This document shows positions 1-11,761 of a stretch of DNA of 64,000 bases, in pieces. Within the stretch, counting starts at the first letter, position 1. Each line of letters begins with the position of its first letter. A program made the translations under genes and the position numbers. Origin of the DNA: Ricordea florida (lineage: Eukaryota > Cnidaria > Anthozoa > Corallimorpharia > Ricordeidae). A model generated the notes under the pieces. That model saw only the letters and a list, made by a program, of their open reading frames with translations, was not told where the DNA came from and did not search any database. The stretch covers positions 19,183,262-19,247,261 of the forward strand of contig OX453272.1 in the NCBI GenBank assembly GCA_949710005.1, written 5' to 3'.

Positions 1-253
1 CTCAGCGTCTATAATGAGTATAAACACGAGATAAAGTGCGTTACAAAGTACATATTAAATGCTACAACACGGTAAAAGCGGCATATTAATCGGCAATCTG
101 TGTAATAAGCACTCGTTTGATAAAGTTTAGTACTGTGTGAGCAGTCTTCTTTACAATCAGCTGACTTAAGTAAATATATGCACAGCTAAACTACAATATA
201 ATCACGAATCACAATCAATCTATTTTTATTCTTAAATATTGCCTTTTGCGGTA

Positions 254-266
254 TAGCATAAGTCGG
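254..266 (+). promoter_or_regulatory. A-box-like motif of the satellite unit (RNA polymerase III type 2 promoter candidate)
   Basis: TAGCATAAGTCGG fits the tRNA-type A-box pattern TRGCNN(N)ARYNGG if one extra base is allowed in the variable stretch, as some D-loops have. It recurs once per unit at the same phase. T-type units change it to TAACATAAGTCGG and W units change AAGTCGG to AAATCGG, which would weaken it. Taken with the B-box-like motif 77 nt downstream it could form a split internal promoter. No transcript is shown by the sequence. Confidence 0.25.
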
Positions 267-330
267 AAAAGTGTCAGAATTGCAAAGATTCTGCAAAATA
301 GGATAAAATGACCTTTATTCCAAGGGGGTA

Positions 331-341
331 GGTTCGTGTCT
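331..341 (+). promoter_or_regulatory. B-box-like motif of the satellite unit
   Basis: GGTTCGTGTCT differs from the tRNA B-box consensus GGTTCGANTCC at two places: T for A at position 7 and T for C at the end. It recurs in essentially every unit; the units at 27989 and 29179 have GGTTCGTATCT. The first T4 run downstream on the + strand is near phase 415 (AAAATTTTATT in most units), so a pol III transcript would be roughly 160-180 nt. This is a consensus match only. Descent from a tRNA-derived SINE is one possible explanation, and chance is another. Confidence 0.25.
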
Positions 342-345
342 TAAA

Positions 346-357
346 CGCGCATGCGTA
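346..357 (+). promoter_or_regulatory. NRF-1/EWG-like palindromic CpG site, one per unit
   Basis: CGCGCATGCGTA matches 11 of 12 positions of the NRF-1 (insect EWG) consensus YGCGCAYGCGCR. It is the most CpG-dense point in an otherwise AT-rich unit and contains a GCATGC palindrome. It is preserved in nearly all of the roughly 107 units. The exceptions I found are 30713 (A to G just upstream), 53324 (C to A) and 59867 (G to A). If bound, the array would carry one such site every 595 bp. Binding is inferred from the motif alone. Confidence 0.35.
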
Positions 358-595
358 GTGGTAAAAAGTCTAAGCCATAAAAATTACATGAAAATTAAAT
401 CGTTCTAATCAACATTTTATTCGAAACTTAAAACTTATGGTAAAATCTGCTATTACAACTAAACAGAAGATTAAAAATGCTTACATAACTTACTTACCTA
501 TAACACGGTCGTCCTGCCCATACAATCTCTTATAATGCATTTTGACCAAAATCTGTGAGGCTGAGTTTCTTGACAGCCAGCTGCATGTATCGTAT

Positions 596-1190
596 CTCAG
601 CGTCTAGAATGAGTATAAACACGAGATAAAGTGCGTTACAAAGTACATATTAAATGCTACAACACGGTAAAAGCGGCATATTAATCGGCAATCTGTGTAA
701 TAAGCACTCGTTTGATAAAGTTTAGTACTGTGTGAGCAGTCTTCTTTACAATCAGCTGACTTAAGTAAATATATGCACAGCTAAACTACAATATAATCAC
801 GAATCACAATCAATCTAATTTTATTCTTAAATATTGCCTTTTGCGGTATAGCATAAGTCGGAAAAGTGTCAGAATTGCAAAGATTCTGCAAAATAGGATA
901 AAATGACCTTTATTCCAAGGGGGTAGGTTCGTGTCTTAAACGCGCATGCGTAGTGGCAAAAAGGCTAAGCCTTAAAAATTACATTGAAATTAAATCGTTC
1001 TAATCAAAATTTTATTCGAAACTTAAAACTTATGGTAAAATGTGCTATTACAACTAAAGAGAACATTAAAAATGCTTACATAACTTACTTACCTAGAAGA
1101 CGGTCGTCCTGCCCATACAATCTCTTATAATGCATTTTGACCAAAATCTGTGAGGCTGAGTTTCTTGACAGCCAGCTGCATGTATCGTAT
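596..1190 (+). repeat. Representative 595-bp satellite unit
   Basis: This typical full-length unit is used here to define phase, with phase 1 at CTCAGCGTCT. An XbaI site (TCTAGA) lies at about phase 7 and is kept in nearly all units; it is lost where TCTATAATG replaces TCTAGAATG, in the units at 1, 3432, 15927, 35130 and 37511. Phases 1-220 are very conserved among A, B, T and S units, and are altered only in W and K units. Phases 220-295 hold the T/S markers. Phases 296-357 form the least variable, CpG-bearing block. Phases 360-480 hold the A/B markers. An 8-mer AATCTGTG occurs twice, at phase 95-102 and 550-557. Two CAGCTG E-box palindromes occur per unit. I see no internal sub-repeat pointing to a shorter ancestral period. 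Confidence 0.95.
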
Positions 1191-2380
1191 CTCAGCGTCT
1201 AGAATGAGTATAAACACGAGATAAAGTGCGTTACAAAGTACATATTAAATGCTACAACACGGTAAAAGCGGCATATTAATCGGCAATCTGTGTAATAAGC
1301 ACTCGTTTGATAAAGTTTAGTACTGTGTGAGCAGTCTTCTTTACAATCAGCTGACTTAAGTAAATATATGCACAGCTAAACTACAATATAATCACGAATC
1401 ACAATCAATCTAGTTTTATTCTTAAATATTGCCTTTTGCGGTATAGCATAAGTCGGCAAAGTGTCAGAATTGCAAAGATTCTGCAAAATAGGATAAAATG
1501 ACCTTTATTCCAAGGGGGTAGGTTCGTGTCTTAAACGCGCATGCGTAGTGGCAAAATGTCTAAGCCTTAGGAATTACATTGAAATTAAATCGTTCTAATC
1601 AAAATTTTATTCGTAACTTAAAACTTATCGTAAAATGTGCTATTACAACTAAAGAGAACATTAAAAATGCTTACATAACTTACTTACCTAGAAGACGGTC
1701 GTCCTGCCCATACAATCTCTTCTAATGCATTTTGAGCAAAATCTGTGAGGCTGAGTTTCTTGACAGCCAGCTGCATGTATCGTATCTCAGCGTCTAGAAT
1801 GAGTATAAACACGAGATAAAGTGCGTTACAAAGTACATATTAAATGCTACAACACGGTAAAAGCGGCATATTAATCGGCAATCTGTGTAATAAGCACTCG
1901 TTTGATAAAGTTTAGTACTGTGTGAGCAGTCTTCTTTACAATCAGCTGACTTAAGTAAATATATGCACAGCTAAACTACAATATAATCACGAATCACAAT
2001 CAATCTATTTTTATTCTTAAATATTGCCTTTTGCGGTATAACATAAGTCGGCAAAGTGTCAGAATTGCAAAGATTCTGCAAAATAGGATAAAATGACTTT
2101 TATTCCAAGGGGGTAGGTTCGTGTCTTAAACGCGCATGCGTAGTGGCAAAAAGTCTAAGCCTTAAAAATTACATTGAAATTAAATCGTTCGAATCAAAAT
2201 TTTATTCGAAACTTAAAACTTATGGTAAAATGTGCTATTACAACTAAAGAGAACATTAAAAATGCTTACATAACTTACTTACCTAGAAGACGGTCGTCCT
2301 GCCCATACAATCTCTTATAATGCATTTTGACCAAAATCTGTGAGGCTGAGTTTCTTAAAAGCCAGCTGCATGTATCGTAT

Positions 2381-2836
2381 CTCAGCGTCTAGAATGAGTA
2401 TAAACACGAGATAAAGTGCGTTACAAAGTACATATTAAATGCTACAACACAGTAAAAGATCTAATTTTATTCTTAAATATTGCCTTTTGCGGTATAGCAT
2501 AAGTCGGAAAAGTGTCAGAATTCCAAAGATTCTGCAAAATAGGATAAAATGACCTTTATTCCAAGGGGGTAGGTTCGTGTCTTAAACGCGCATGCGTAGT
2601 GGCAAAATGTCTAAGCCTTAGGAATTACATTGAAATTAAATCGTTCTAATCAAAATTTTATTCGAAACTTAAAACTTATGGTAAAATGTGCTATTACAAC
2701 TAAAGAGAACATTAAAAATGCTTACATAACTTACTTACCTAGAAGACGGTCGTCCTGCCCATACAATCTCTTATAATGCATTTTGACCAAAATCTGTGAG
2801 GCTGAGTTTCTTGACAGCCAGCTGCATGTATCGTAT
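2381..2836 (+). repeat. Truncated satellite unit (456 bp, 139-bp internal deletion)
   Basis: The unit runs normally to phase 78 (…CAGTAAAAG, ending at 2458) and resumes at phase 218 (ATCTAATTTTATTC from 2459), so phases 79-217 are missing. The 3' part is a normal A-type half with the GAATTCC marker. The junction shows no obvious long microhomology. This is the only unit in the window with a large internal deletion and no insertion. It was not spread to neighbours, so it is probably younger than the last round of local homogenisation. Confidence 0.93.
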
Positions 2837-4026
2837 CTCAGCGTCTAGAATGAGTATAAACACGAGATAAAGTGCGTTACAAAGTACATATTAAATGCTA
2901 CAACACGGTAAAAGCGGCATATTAATCGGCAATCTGTGTAATAAGCACTCGTTTGATAAAGTTTAGTACTGTGTGAGCAGTCTTCTTTACAATCAGCTGA
3001 CTTAAGTAAATATATGCACAGCTAAACTACAATATAATCACGAATCACAATCAATCTAGTTTTATTCTTAAATATTGCCTTTTGCGGTATAGCATAAGTC
3101 GGAAAAGTGTCAGAATTGCAAAGATTCTGCAAAATAGGATAAAATGACCTTTATTCCAAGGGGGTAGGTTCGTGTCTTAAACGCGCATGCGTAGTGGCAA
3201 AATGTCTAAGCCTTAGGAATTATATTGAAATTAAATCGTTCTAATCAAAATTTTATTCGAAACTTAAAACTTATGGTAAAATGTGCTATTACAACTAAAG
3301 AGAACATTAAAAATTCTTACATAACTTACTTACCTAGAAGACGGTCGTCCTGCCCATACAATCTCTTATAATGCATTTTGACCAAAATCTGTGAGGCTTA
3401 GTTTCTTGACAGCCAGCTGCTTGTATCGTATCTCAGCGTCTATAATGAGTATAAACACGAGATAAAGTGCGTTACAAAGTACATATTAAATGCTACAACA
3501 CGGTAAAAGCGGCATATTAATCGGCAATCTGTGTAATAAGCACTCGTTTGATAAAGTTTAGTACTGTGTGAGCAGTCTTCTTTACAATCAGCTGACTTAA
3601 GTAAATATATGCACAGCTAAACTACAATATAATCACGAATCACAATCAATCTAGTTTTATTCTTAAATATTGCCTTTTGCGGTATAGCTTAAGTCGGAAA
3701 AGTGTCAGAATGGCAAAGATTCTGCAAAATAGGATAAAATGACCTTTATTCCAAGGGGGTAGGTTCGTGTCTTAAACGCGCATGCGTAGTGGTAAAAAGT
3801 CTAAGCCATAAAAATTACATGAAAATTAAATCGTTCTAATCAAAATTTTATTCGAAACTTAAAACTTATGGTAAAATCTGCTATTACAACTAAACAGAAG
3901 ATTAAAAATGCTTACATAACTTACTTACCTAGAAGACGGTCGTCCTGCCCATACAATCTCTTATAATGCATTTTGACCAAAATCTGTGAGGCTGAGTTTC
4001 TTAAAAGCCAGCTGCATGTATCGTAT

Positions 4027-4621
4027 CTCAGCGTCTAGAATGAGTATAAACACGAGATAAAGTGCGTTACAAAGTACATATTAAATGCTACAACACGGTG
4101 AAAGCGGCATATTGATCGGAAATCTGTGTAATAAGAACTCGCTTGATAAAGTTTAGTACTGTGTGAGCAGTCTTCTTTACAATCAGCTGACTTAAGTAAA
4201 TACATCCACAGCTATTTTACAATATAATCACGAATCACAATCAATCTAATTTTATTCTTAAATATTGCCTTTTGCGGTATAGCATAAATCGGCAAAGTGT
4301 CAGAATTGCAAAGATTCTGCAAAATAGGATAAAATGACCTTTATTCCAAGGGGGTAGGTTCGTGTCTTAAACGCGCATGCGTAGTGGCAAAATGTCTAAG
4401 CCTTAGGAATTACATTGAAATTAAATCGTTCTAATCAAAATTTTATTCGAAACTTAAAACTTATGGTAAAATGTGCTATTACAACTAAAGAGAACATTAA
4501 AAATGCTTACATAACTTACTTACCTAGAAGACGGTCGTCCTGCCCATACAATCTCTTATAATGCATTTTGACCAAAATCTGTGAGGCTGAGTTTCTTGAC
4601 AGCCAGCTGCATGTATCGTAT
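4027..4621 (+). repeat. W-variant satellite unit
   Basis: The 5' half carries a linked set of changes: GTGAAAGC, ATTGATCGGAAATC, GAACTCGCTTG, TACATCCACAGC and GCTATTTTAC. These are followed by AAATCGGCAAAG and an A-type 3' half. The linkage marks a distinct sub-family rather than random mutation. Similar units lie at 8192, 8787, 11762, 12952, 57140 and 63091. Confidence 0.9.
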
Positions 4622-7600
4622 CTCAGCGTCTAGAATGAGTATAAACACGAGATAAAGTGCGTTACAAAGTACATATTAAATGCTACAACACGGTAAAAGC
4701 GGCATATTAATCGGCAATCTGTGTAATAAGCACTCGTTTGATAAAGTTTAGTACTGTGTGAGCAGTCTTCTTTACAATCAGCTGACTTAAGTAAATATAT
4801 GCACAGCTAAACTACAATATAATCACGAATCACAATCAATCTAATTTTATTCTTAAATATTGCCTTTTGCGGTATAGCATAAGTCGGAAAAGTGTCAGAA
4901 TTGCAAAGATTCTGCAAAATAGGATAAAATGACCTTTATTCCAAGGGGGTAGGTTCGTGTCTTAAACGCGCATGCGTAGTGGTAAGAAGTCTAAGCCATA
5001 AAAATTACATGAAAATTAAATCGTTCTAATCAAAATTTTATTCGAAACTTAAAACTTATGGTAAAATGTGCTATTACAACTAAAGAGAACATTAAAAATG
5101 CTTACATAACTTACTTACCTAGAAGACGGTCGTCCTGCCCATACAATCTCTTATAATTCATTTTGACCAAAATCTGTGAGGCTGAGTTTCTTGACAGCCA
5201 GCTGCATGTATCGTATCTCAGCGTCTAGAATGAGTATAAACACGAGATAAAGTGCGTTACAAAGTACATATTAAATGCTACAACACGGTAAAAGCGGCAT
5301 ATTAATCGGCAATCTGTGTAATAAGCACTCGTTTGATAAAGTTTAGTACTGTGTGAGCAGTCTTCTTTACAATCAGCTGACTTAAGTAAATATATGCACA
5401 GCTAAACTACAATATAATCACGAATCACAATCAATCTAATTTTATTCTTAAATATTGCCTTTTGCGGTATAGCATAAGTCGGAAAAGTGTCAGAATTAAA
5501 AAGATTCTGCAAAATAGGATAAAATGACCTTTATTCCAAGGGGGTAGGTTCGTGTCTTAAACGCGCATGCGTAGTGGCAAAATGTCTAAGCCTTAGGAAT
5601 TACATTGAAATTAAATCGTTCTAATCAAAATTTTATTCGTAACTTAAAACTTATGGTAAAATGTGCTATTACAACTAAAGAGAACATTAAAAATGCTTAC
5701 ATAACTTACTTTTCTAGAAGACGGTCGTCCTGCCCATACAATCTCTTATAATGCATTTTGACCAAAATCTGTGAGGCTGAGTTTCTTGACAGCCAGCTGC
5801 ATGTATCGTATCTCAGCGTCTAGAATGAGTATAAACACGAGATAAAGTGCGTTACAAAGTACATATTAAATGCTACAACACGGTAAAAGCGGCATATTAA
5901 TCGGCAATCTGTGTAATAAGCACTCGTTTGATAAAGTTTAGTACTGTGTGATTAGTCTTCTTTACAATAAGCTGACTTAAGTAAATATATGCACAGCTAA
6001 ACTACAATATAATTACGAATCACAATCAATCTAATTTTATTCTTAAATATTGCCTTTTGCGGTATAGCATAAGTCGGAAAAGTGTCAGAATTGCAAAGAT
6101 TCTGCAAAATAGGATAAAATGACCTTTATTCCAAGGGGGTAGGTTCGTGTCTTAAACGCGCATGCGTAGTGGCAAAATGTCTAAGCCTTAGGAATTACAT
6201 TGAAATTAAATCGTTCTAATCAAAATTTTATTCGAAACTTAAAACTTATGGTAAAATCTGCTATTACAACTAAAGAGAACATTAAAAATGCTTACATAAC
6301 TTCCTTACCTAGAACACGGTCGTCCTGCCCATACAATCTCTTATAATGCATTTTGACCAAAATCTGTGAGGCTGAGTTTCTTGAAAGCCAGCTGCATGTA
6401 TCCTATCTCAGCGTCTAGAATGAGTATAAACACGAGATAAAGTGCGTTACAAAGTACATATTAAATGCTACAACACGGTAAAAGCGGCATATTAATCGGC
6501 AATCTGTGTAATAAGCACTCGTTTGATAAAGTTTAGTACTGTGTGAGCAGTCTTCTTTACAATCAGCTGACTTAAGTAAATATATGCACAGCTAAACTAC
6601 AATATAATTACGAATCACAATCAATCTAATTTTATTCTTAAATATTGCCTTTTGCGGTATAGCATAAGTCGGAAAAGTGTCAGAATTGCAAAGATTCTGC
6701 AAAATAGGATAAAATGACCTTTATTCCAAGGGGGTAGGTTCGTGTCTTAAACGCGCATGCGTAGTGGCAAAATGTCTAAGCCTTAAAAATTACATTGAAA
6801 TTAAATCGTTCTAATCAAAATTTTATTCGAAACTTAAAACTTATGGTAAAATGTGCTATTACAACTAAAGAGAACATTAAAAATGCTTACATAACTTACT
6901 TACCTAGAAGACGGTCGTCCTGCCCATACAATCTCTTATAATGCATTTTGACCAAAATCTGTGAGGCTGAGTTTCTTGAAAGCCAGCTGCATGTATCCTA
7001 TCTCAGCGTCTAGAATGAGTATAAACACGAGATAAAGTGCGTTACAAAGTACATATTAAATGCTACAACACGGTAAAAGCGGCATATTAATCGGCAATCT
7101 GTGTAATAAGCACTCGTTTGATAAAGTTTAGTACTGTGTGAGCAGTCTTCTTTACAATCAGCTGACTTAAGTAAATACATCCACAGCTATTTTACAATAT
7201 AATCACGAATCACAATCAATCTAATTTTATTCTTAAATATTGCCTTTTGCGGTATAGCATAAATCGGCAAAGTGTCAGAATTGCAAAGATTCTGCAAAAT
7301 AGGATAAAATGACCTTTATTCCAAGGGGGTAGGTTCGTGTCTTAAACGCGCATGCGTAGTGGCAAAATGTCTAAGCCTTAGGAATTACATTGAAATTAAA
7401 TCGTTCTAATCAAAATTTTATTCGAAACTTAAAACTTATGGTAAAATGTGCTATTACAACTAAAGAGAACATTAAAAATGCTTACATAACTTACTTACCT
7501 AGAACACGGTCGTCCTGCCCATACAATCTCTTATAATGCATTTTGACCAAAATCTGTGAGGCTGAGTTTCTTGACAGCCAGCTGCATGTATCGTATCTCA

Positions 7601-8191
7601 GCGTCTAGAATGAGTATAAACACGAGATAAAGTGCGTTACAAAGTACATATTAAATGCTACAACACGGTAAAAGCGGCATATTAATCGGCAATCTGTGTA
7701 ATAAGCACTCGTTTGATAAAGTTTAGTACTGTGTGAGCAGTCTTCTTTACAATCAGCTGACTTAAGTAAATATATGCACAGCTAAACTACAATATAATCA
7801 CGAATCACAATCAATCTATTTTTATTCTTAAATATTGCCTTTTGCGGTATAACATAAGTCGGCAAAGTGTCAGAATTGCAAAGATTCTGCAAAATAGGAT
7901 AAAATGACCTTTATTCCAAGGGGGTAGGTTCGTGTCTTAAACGCGCATGCGTAGTGGCAAAAAGTCGACGCCTTAAAAATTACATTGAAATTAAATCGTT
8001 CTAATCAAAATTTTATTCGAAACTTAAAACTTATGGTAAAATGTGCTATTACAACTAAAGAGAACATTAAAAATGCTTACATAACTTACTTACCTAGAAC
8101 ACGGTCGTCCTGCCCATACAATCTCTTATAATGCATTTTGACCAAAATCTGTGAGGCTGAGTTTCTTGACAGCCAGCTGCATGTATCGTAT

Positions 8192-9381
8192 CTCAGCGTC
8201 TAGAATGAGTATAAACACGAGATAAAGTGCGCTACAAAGTACATATTAAATGCTACAACACGGTGAAAGCGGCATATTGATCGGAAATCTGTGTAATAAG
8301 AACTCGCTTGATAAAGTTTAGTACTGTGTGAGCAGTCTTCTTTACAATCAGCTGACTTAAGTAAATACATCCACAGCTATTTTGCAATATAATCACGAAT
8401 CACAATCAATCTAATTTTATTCTTAAATATTGTTTTTTGCGGTATAGCATAAATCGGCAAAGTGTCAGAATTGCAAAGATTCTGCAAAATAGGATAAAAT
8501 GACCTTTATTCCAAGGGGGTAGGTTCGTGTCTTAAACGCGCATGCGTAGTGGCAAAATGTCTAAGCCTTAGCAATTACATTGAAATTAAATCGTTCTAAT
8601 CAAAATTTTATTCGAAACTTAAAACTTATGGTAAAATGTGCTATTACAACTAAAGAGAACATTAAAAATGCTTACATAACTTACTTACCTAGAACACGGT
8701 CGTCCTGCCCATACAATCTCTTATAATGCATTTTGACCAAAATCTGTGAGGCTGAGTTTCTTGACAGCCAGCTGCATGTATCGTATCTCAGCGTCTAGAA
8801 TGAGTATAAACACGAGATAAAGTGCGTTACAAAGTACATATTAAATGCTACAACACGGTGAAAGCGGCATATTGATCGGAAATCTGTGTAATAAGAACTC
8901 GCTTGATAAAGTTTAGTACTGTGTGAGCAGTCTTCTTTACAATCAGCTGACTTAAGTAAATACATCCACAGCTATTTTACAATATAATCACGAATCACAA
9001 TCAATCTAATTTTATTCTTAAATATTGCCTTTTGCGGTATAGCATAAATCGGCAAAGTGTCAGAATTGCAAAGATTCTGCAAAATAGGATAAAATGACCT
9101 TTATTCCAAGGGGGTAGGTTCGTGTCTTAAACGCGCATGCGTAGTGGCAAAATGTCTAAGCCTTAGGAAGTACATTGAAATTAAATCGTTCTAATCAAAA
9201 TTTTATTCGAAACTTAAAACGTATGGTAAAATGTGCTATTACAACTAAAGAGAACATTAAAAATGCTTACATAACTTACTTACCTAGAAGACGGTCGTCC
9301 TGCCCATACAATCTCTTATAATGCATTTTCACCAAAATCTGTGAGGCTGAGTTTCTTGACAGCCAGCTGCATGTATCGTAT
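8192..9381 (+). repeat. Two adjacent W-variant satellite units
   Basis: The units at 8192 and 8787 both carry the W 5' half (GTGAAAGC, ATTGATCGGAAATC, AACTCGCTTG, TACATCCACAG). The first also has GCGCTACAAAG, ATTGTTTTTTGCGG and CCTTAGCAATT; the last two markers reappear in the unit at 12357. The second matches the unit at 12952. This pair together with the B-like unit at 9382 has its counterpart 4165 bp downstream (7 units). Confidence 0.9.
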
Positions 9382-11761
9382 CTCAGCGTCTAGAATGAGT
9401 ATAAACACGAGATAAAGTGCGTTACAAAGTACATATTAAATGCTACAACACGGTAAAAGCGGCATATTAATCGGCAATCTGTGTAATAAGCACTCGTTTG
9501 ATAAAGTTTAGTACTGTGTGAGCAGTCTTCTTTACAATCAGCTGACTTAAGTAAATATATGCACAGCTAAACTACAATATAATCACGAATCACAATCAAT
9601 CTAATTTTATTCTTAAATATTGCCTTTTGCGGTATAGCATAAGTCGGAAAAATGTCAGAATTGCAAAGATTCTGCAAAATAGGATAAAATGACCTTTATT
9701 CCAAGGGGGTAGGTTCGTGTCTTAAACGCGCATGCGTAGTGGTAAGAAGTCTAAGCCATAAAAATTACATGAAAATTAAATCGTTCTAATCAAAATTTTA
9801 TTCGAAACTTAAAACTTATGGTAAAATGTGCTATTACAACTAAAGAGAACATTAAAAATGCTTACATAACTTACTTACCTAGAAGACGGTCGTCCTGCCC
9901 ATACAATCTCTTATAATGCATTTTGACCAAAATCTGTGAGGCTGAGTTTCTTGACAGGCAGCTGCATGTATCGTATCTCAGCGTCTAGAATGAGTATAAA
10001 CACGAGATAAAGTGCGTTACAAAGTACATATTAAATGCTACAACACGGTAAAAGCGGCATATTAATCGGCAATCTGTGTAATAAGCACTCGTTTGATAAA
10101 GTTTAGTACTGTGTGAGCAGTCTTCTTTACAATCAGCTGACTTAAGTAAATATATGCACAGCTAAACTACAATATAATCACGAATCACAATCAATCTAAT
10201 TTTATTCTTAAATATTGCCTTTTGCGGTATAGCATAAGTCGGAAAAGTGTCAGAATTGCAAAGATTCTGCAAAATAGGATAAAATGACCTTTATTCCAAG
10301 GGGGTAGGTTCGTGTCTTAAACGCGCATGCGTAGTGGCAAAATGTCTAAGCCTTAGGAATTACATTGAAATTAAATCGTTCTAATCAAAATTTTATTCGA
10401 AACTTAAAACTTATGGTAAAATGTGCTATTACAACTAAAGAGAACATTAAAAATGCTTACATAACTTACTTACCTAGAAGACGGTCGTCCTGCCCATACA
10501 ATCTCTTATAATGCATTTTGACCAAAATCTGTGAGGCTGAGTTTCTTGACAGGCAGCTGCATGTATCGTATCTCAGCGTCTAGAATGAGTATAAACACGA
10601 GATAAAGTGCGTTACAAAGTACATATTAAATGCTACAACACGGTAAAAGCGGCATATTAATCGGCAATCTGTGTAATAAGCACTCGTTTGATAAAGTTTA
10701 GTACTGTGTGAGCAGTCTTCTTTACAATCAGCTGACTTAAGTAAATATATGCACAGCTAAACTACAATATAATCACGAATCACAATCAATCTAATTTTAT
10801 TCTTAAATATTGCCTTTTGCGGTATAGCATAAGTCGGAAAAGTGTCAGAATTGCAAAGATTCTGCAAAATAGGATAAAATGACCTTTATTCCAAGGGGGT
10901 AGGTTCGTGTCTTAAACGCGCATGCGTAGTGGCAAAATGTCTAAGCCTTAGGAATTACATTGAAATTAAATCGTTCTAATCAAAATTTTATTCGAAACTT
11001 AAAACTTATGGTAAAATGTGCTATTACAACTAAAGAGAACATTAAAAATGCTTACATAACTTACTTACCTAGAAGACGGTCGTCCTGCCCATACAATCTC
11101 TTATAATGCATTTTGACCAAAATCTGTGAGGCTGAGTTTCTTGAAAGCCAGCTGCATGTTTCCTATCTCAGCGTCTAGAATGAGTATAAACACGAGATAA
11201 AGTGCGTTACAAAGTACATATTAAATGCTACAACACGGTAAAAGCGGCATATTAATCGGCAATCTGTGTAATAAGCACTCGTTTGATAAAGTTTAGTACT
11301 GTGTGAGCAGTCTTCTTTACAATCAGCTGACTTAAGTAAATATATGCACAGCTAAACTACAATATAATCACGAATCACAATCAATCTAATTTTATTCTTA
11401 AATATTGCCTTTTGCGGTATAGCATAAGTCGGAAAAGTGTCAGAATTGCAAAGATTCTGCAAAATAGGATAAAATGACCTTTATTCCAAGGGGGTAGGTT
11501 CGTGTCTTAAACGCGCATGCGTAGTGGCAAAATGTCTAAGCCTTAGGAATTACATTGAAATTAAATCGTTCTAATCAAAATTTTATTCGTAACTTAAAAC
11601 TTATGGTAAAATGTGCTATTACAACTAAAGAGAACATTAAAAATGCTTACATAACTTACTTACCTAGAAGACGGTCGTCCTGCCCATACAATCTCTTATA
11701 ATGCATTTTGACCAAAATCTGTGAGGCTGAGTTTCTTGACAGCCAGCTGCATGTATCGTAT

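Noticed and set aside
528-575. TATAAT and TTGACA strings resembling a bacterial promoter
   Set aside because: They are in the wrong order and at the wrong spacing, and the array is clearly eukaryotic satellite DNA.
1-595. Hammerhead ribozyme in the satellite unit itself, as in some animal satellites
   Set aside because: I found no CTGANGA core followed by GAAA on either strand of the unit; the CTGAG and CTGAC strings do not fit.
1-595. CENP-B box
   Set aside because: No string in the unit fits the NTTCGNNNNANNCGGGN core, so centromere identity cannot be argued this way.
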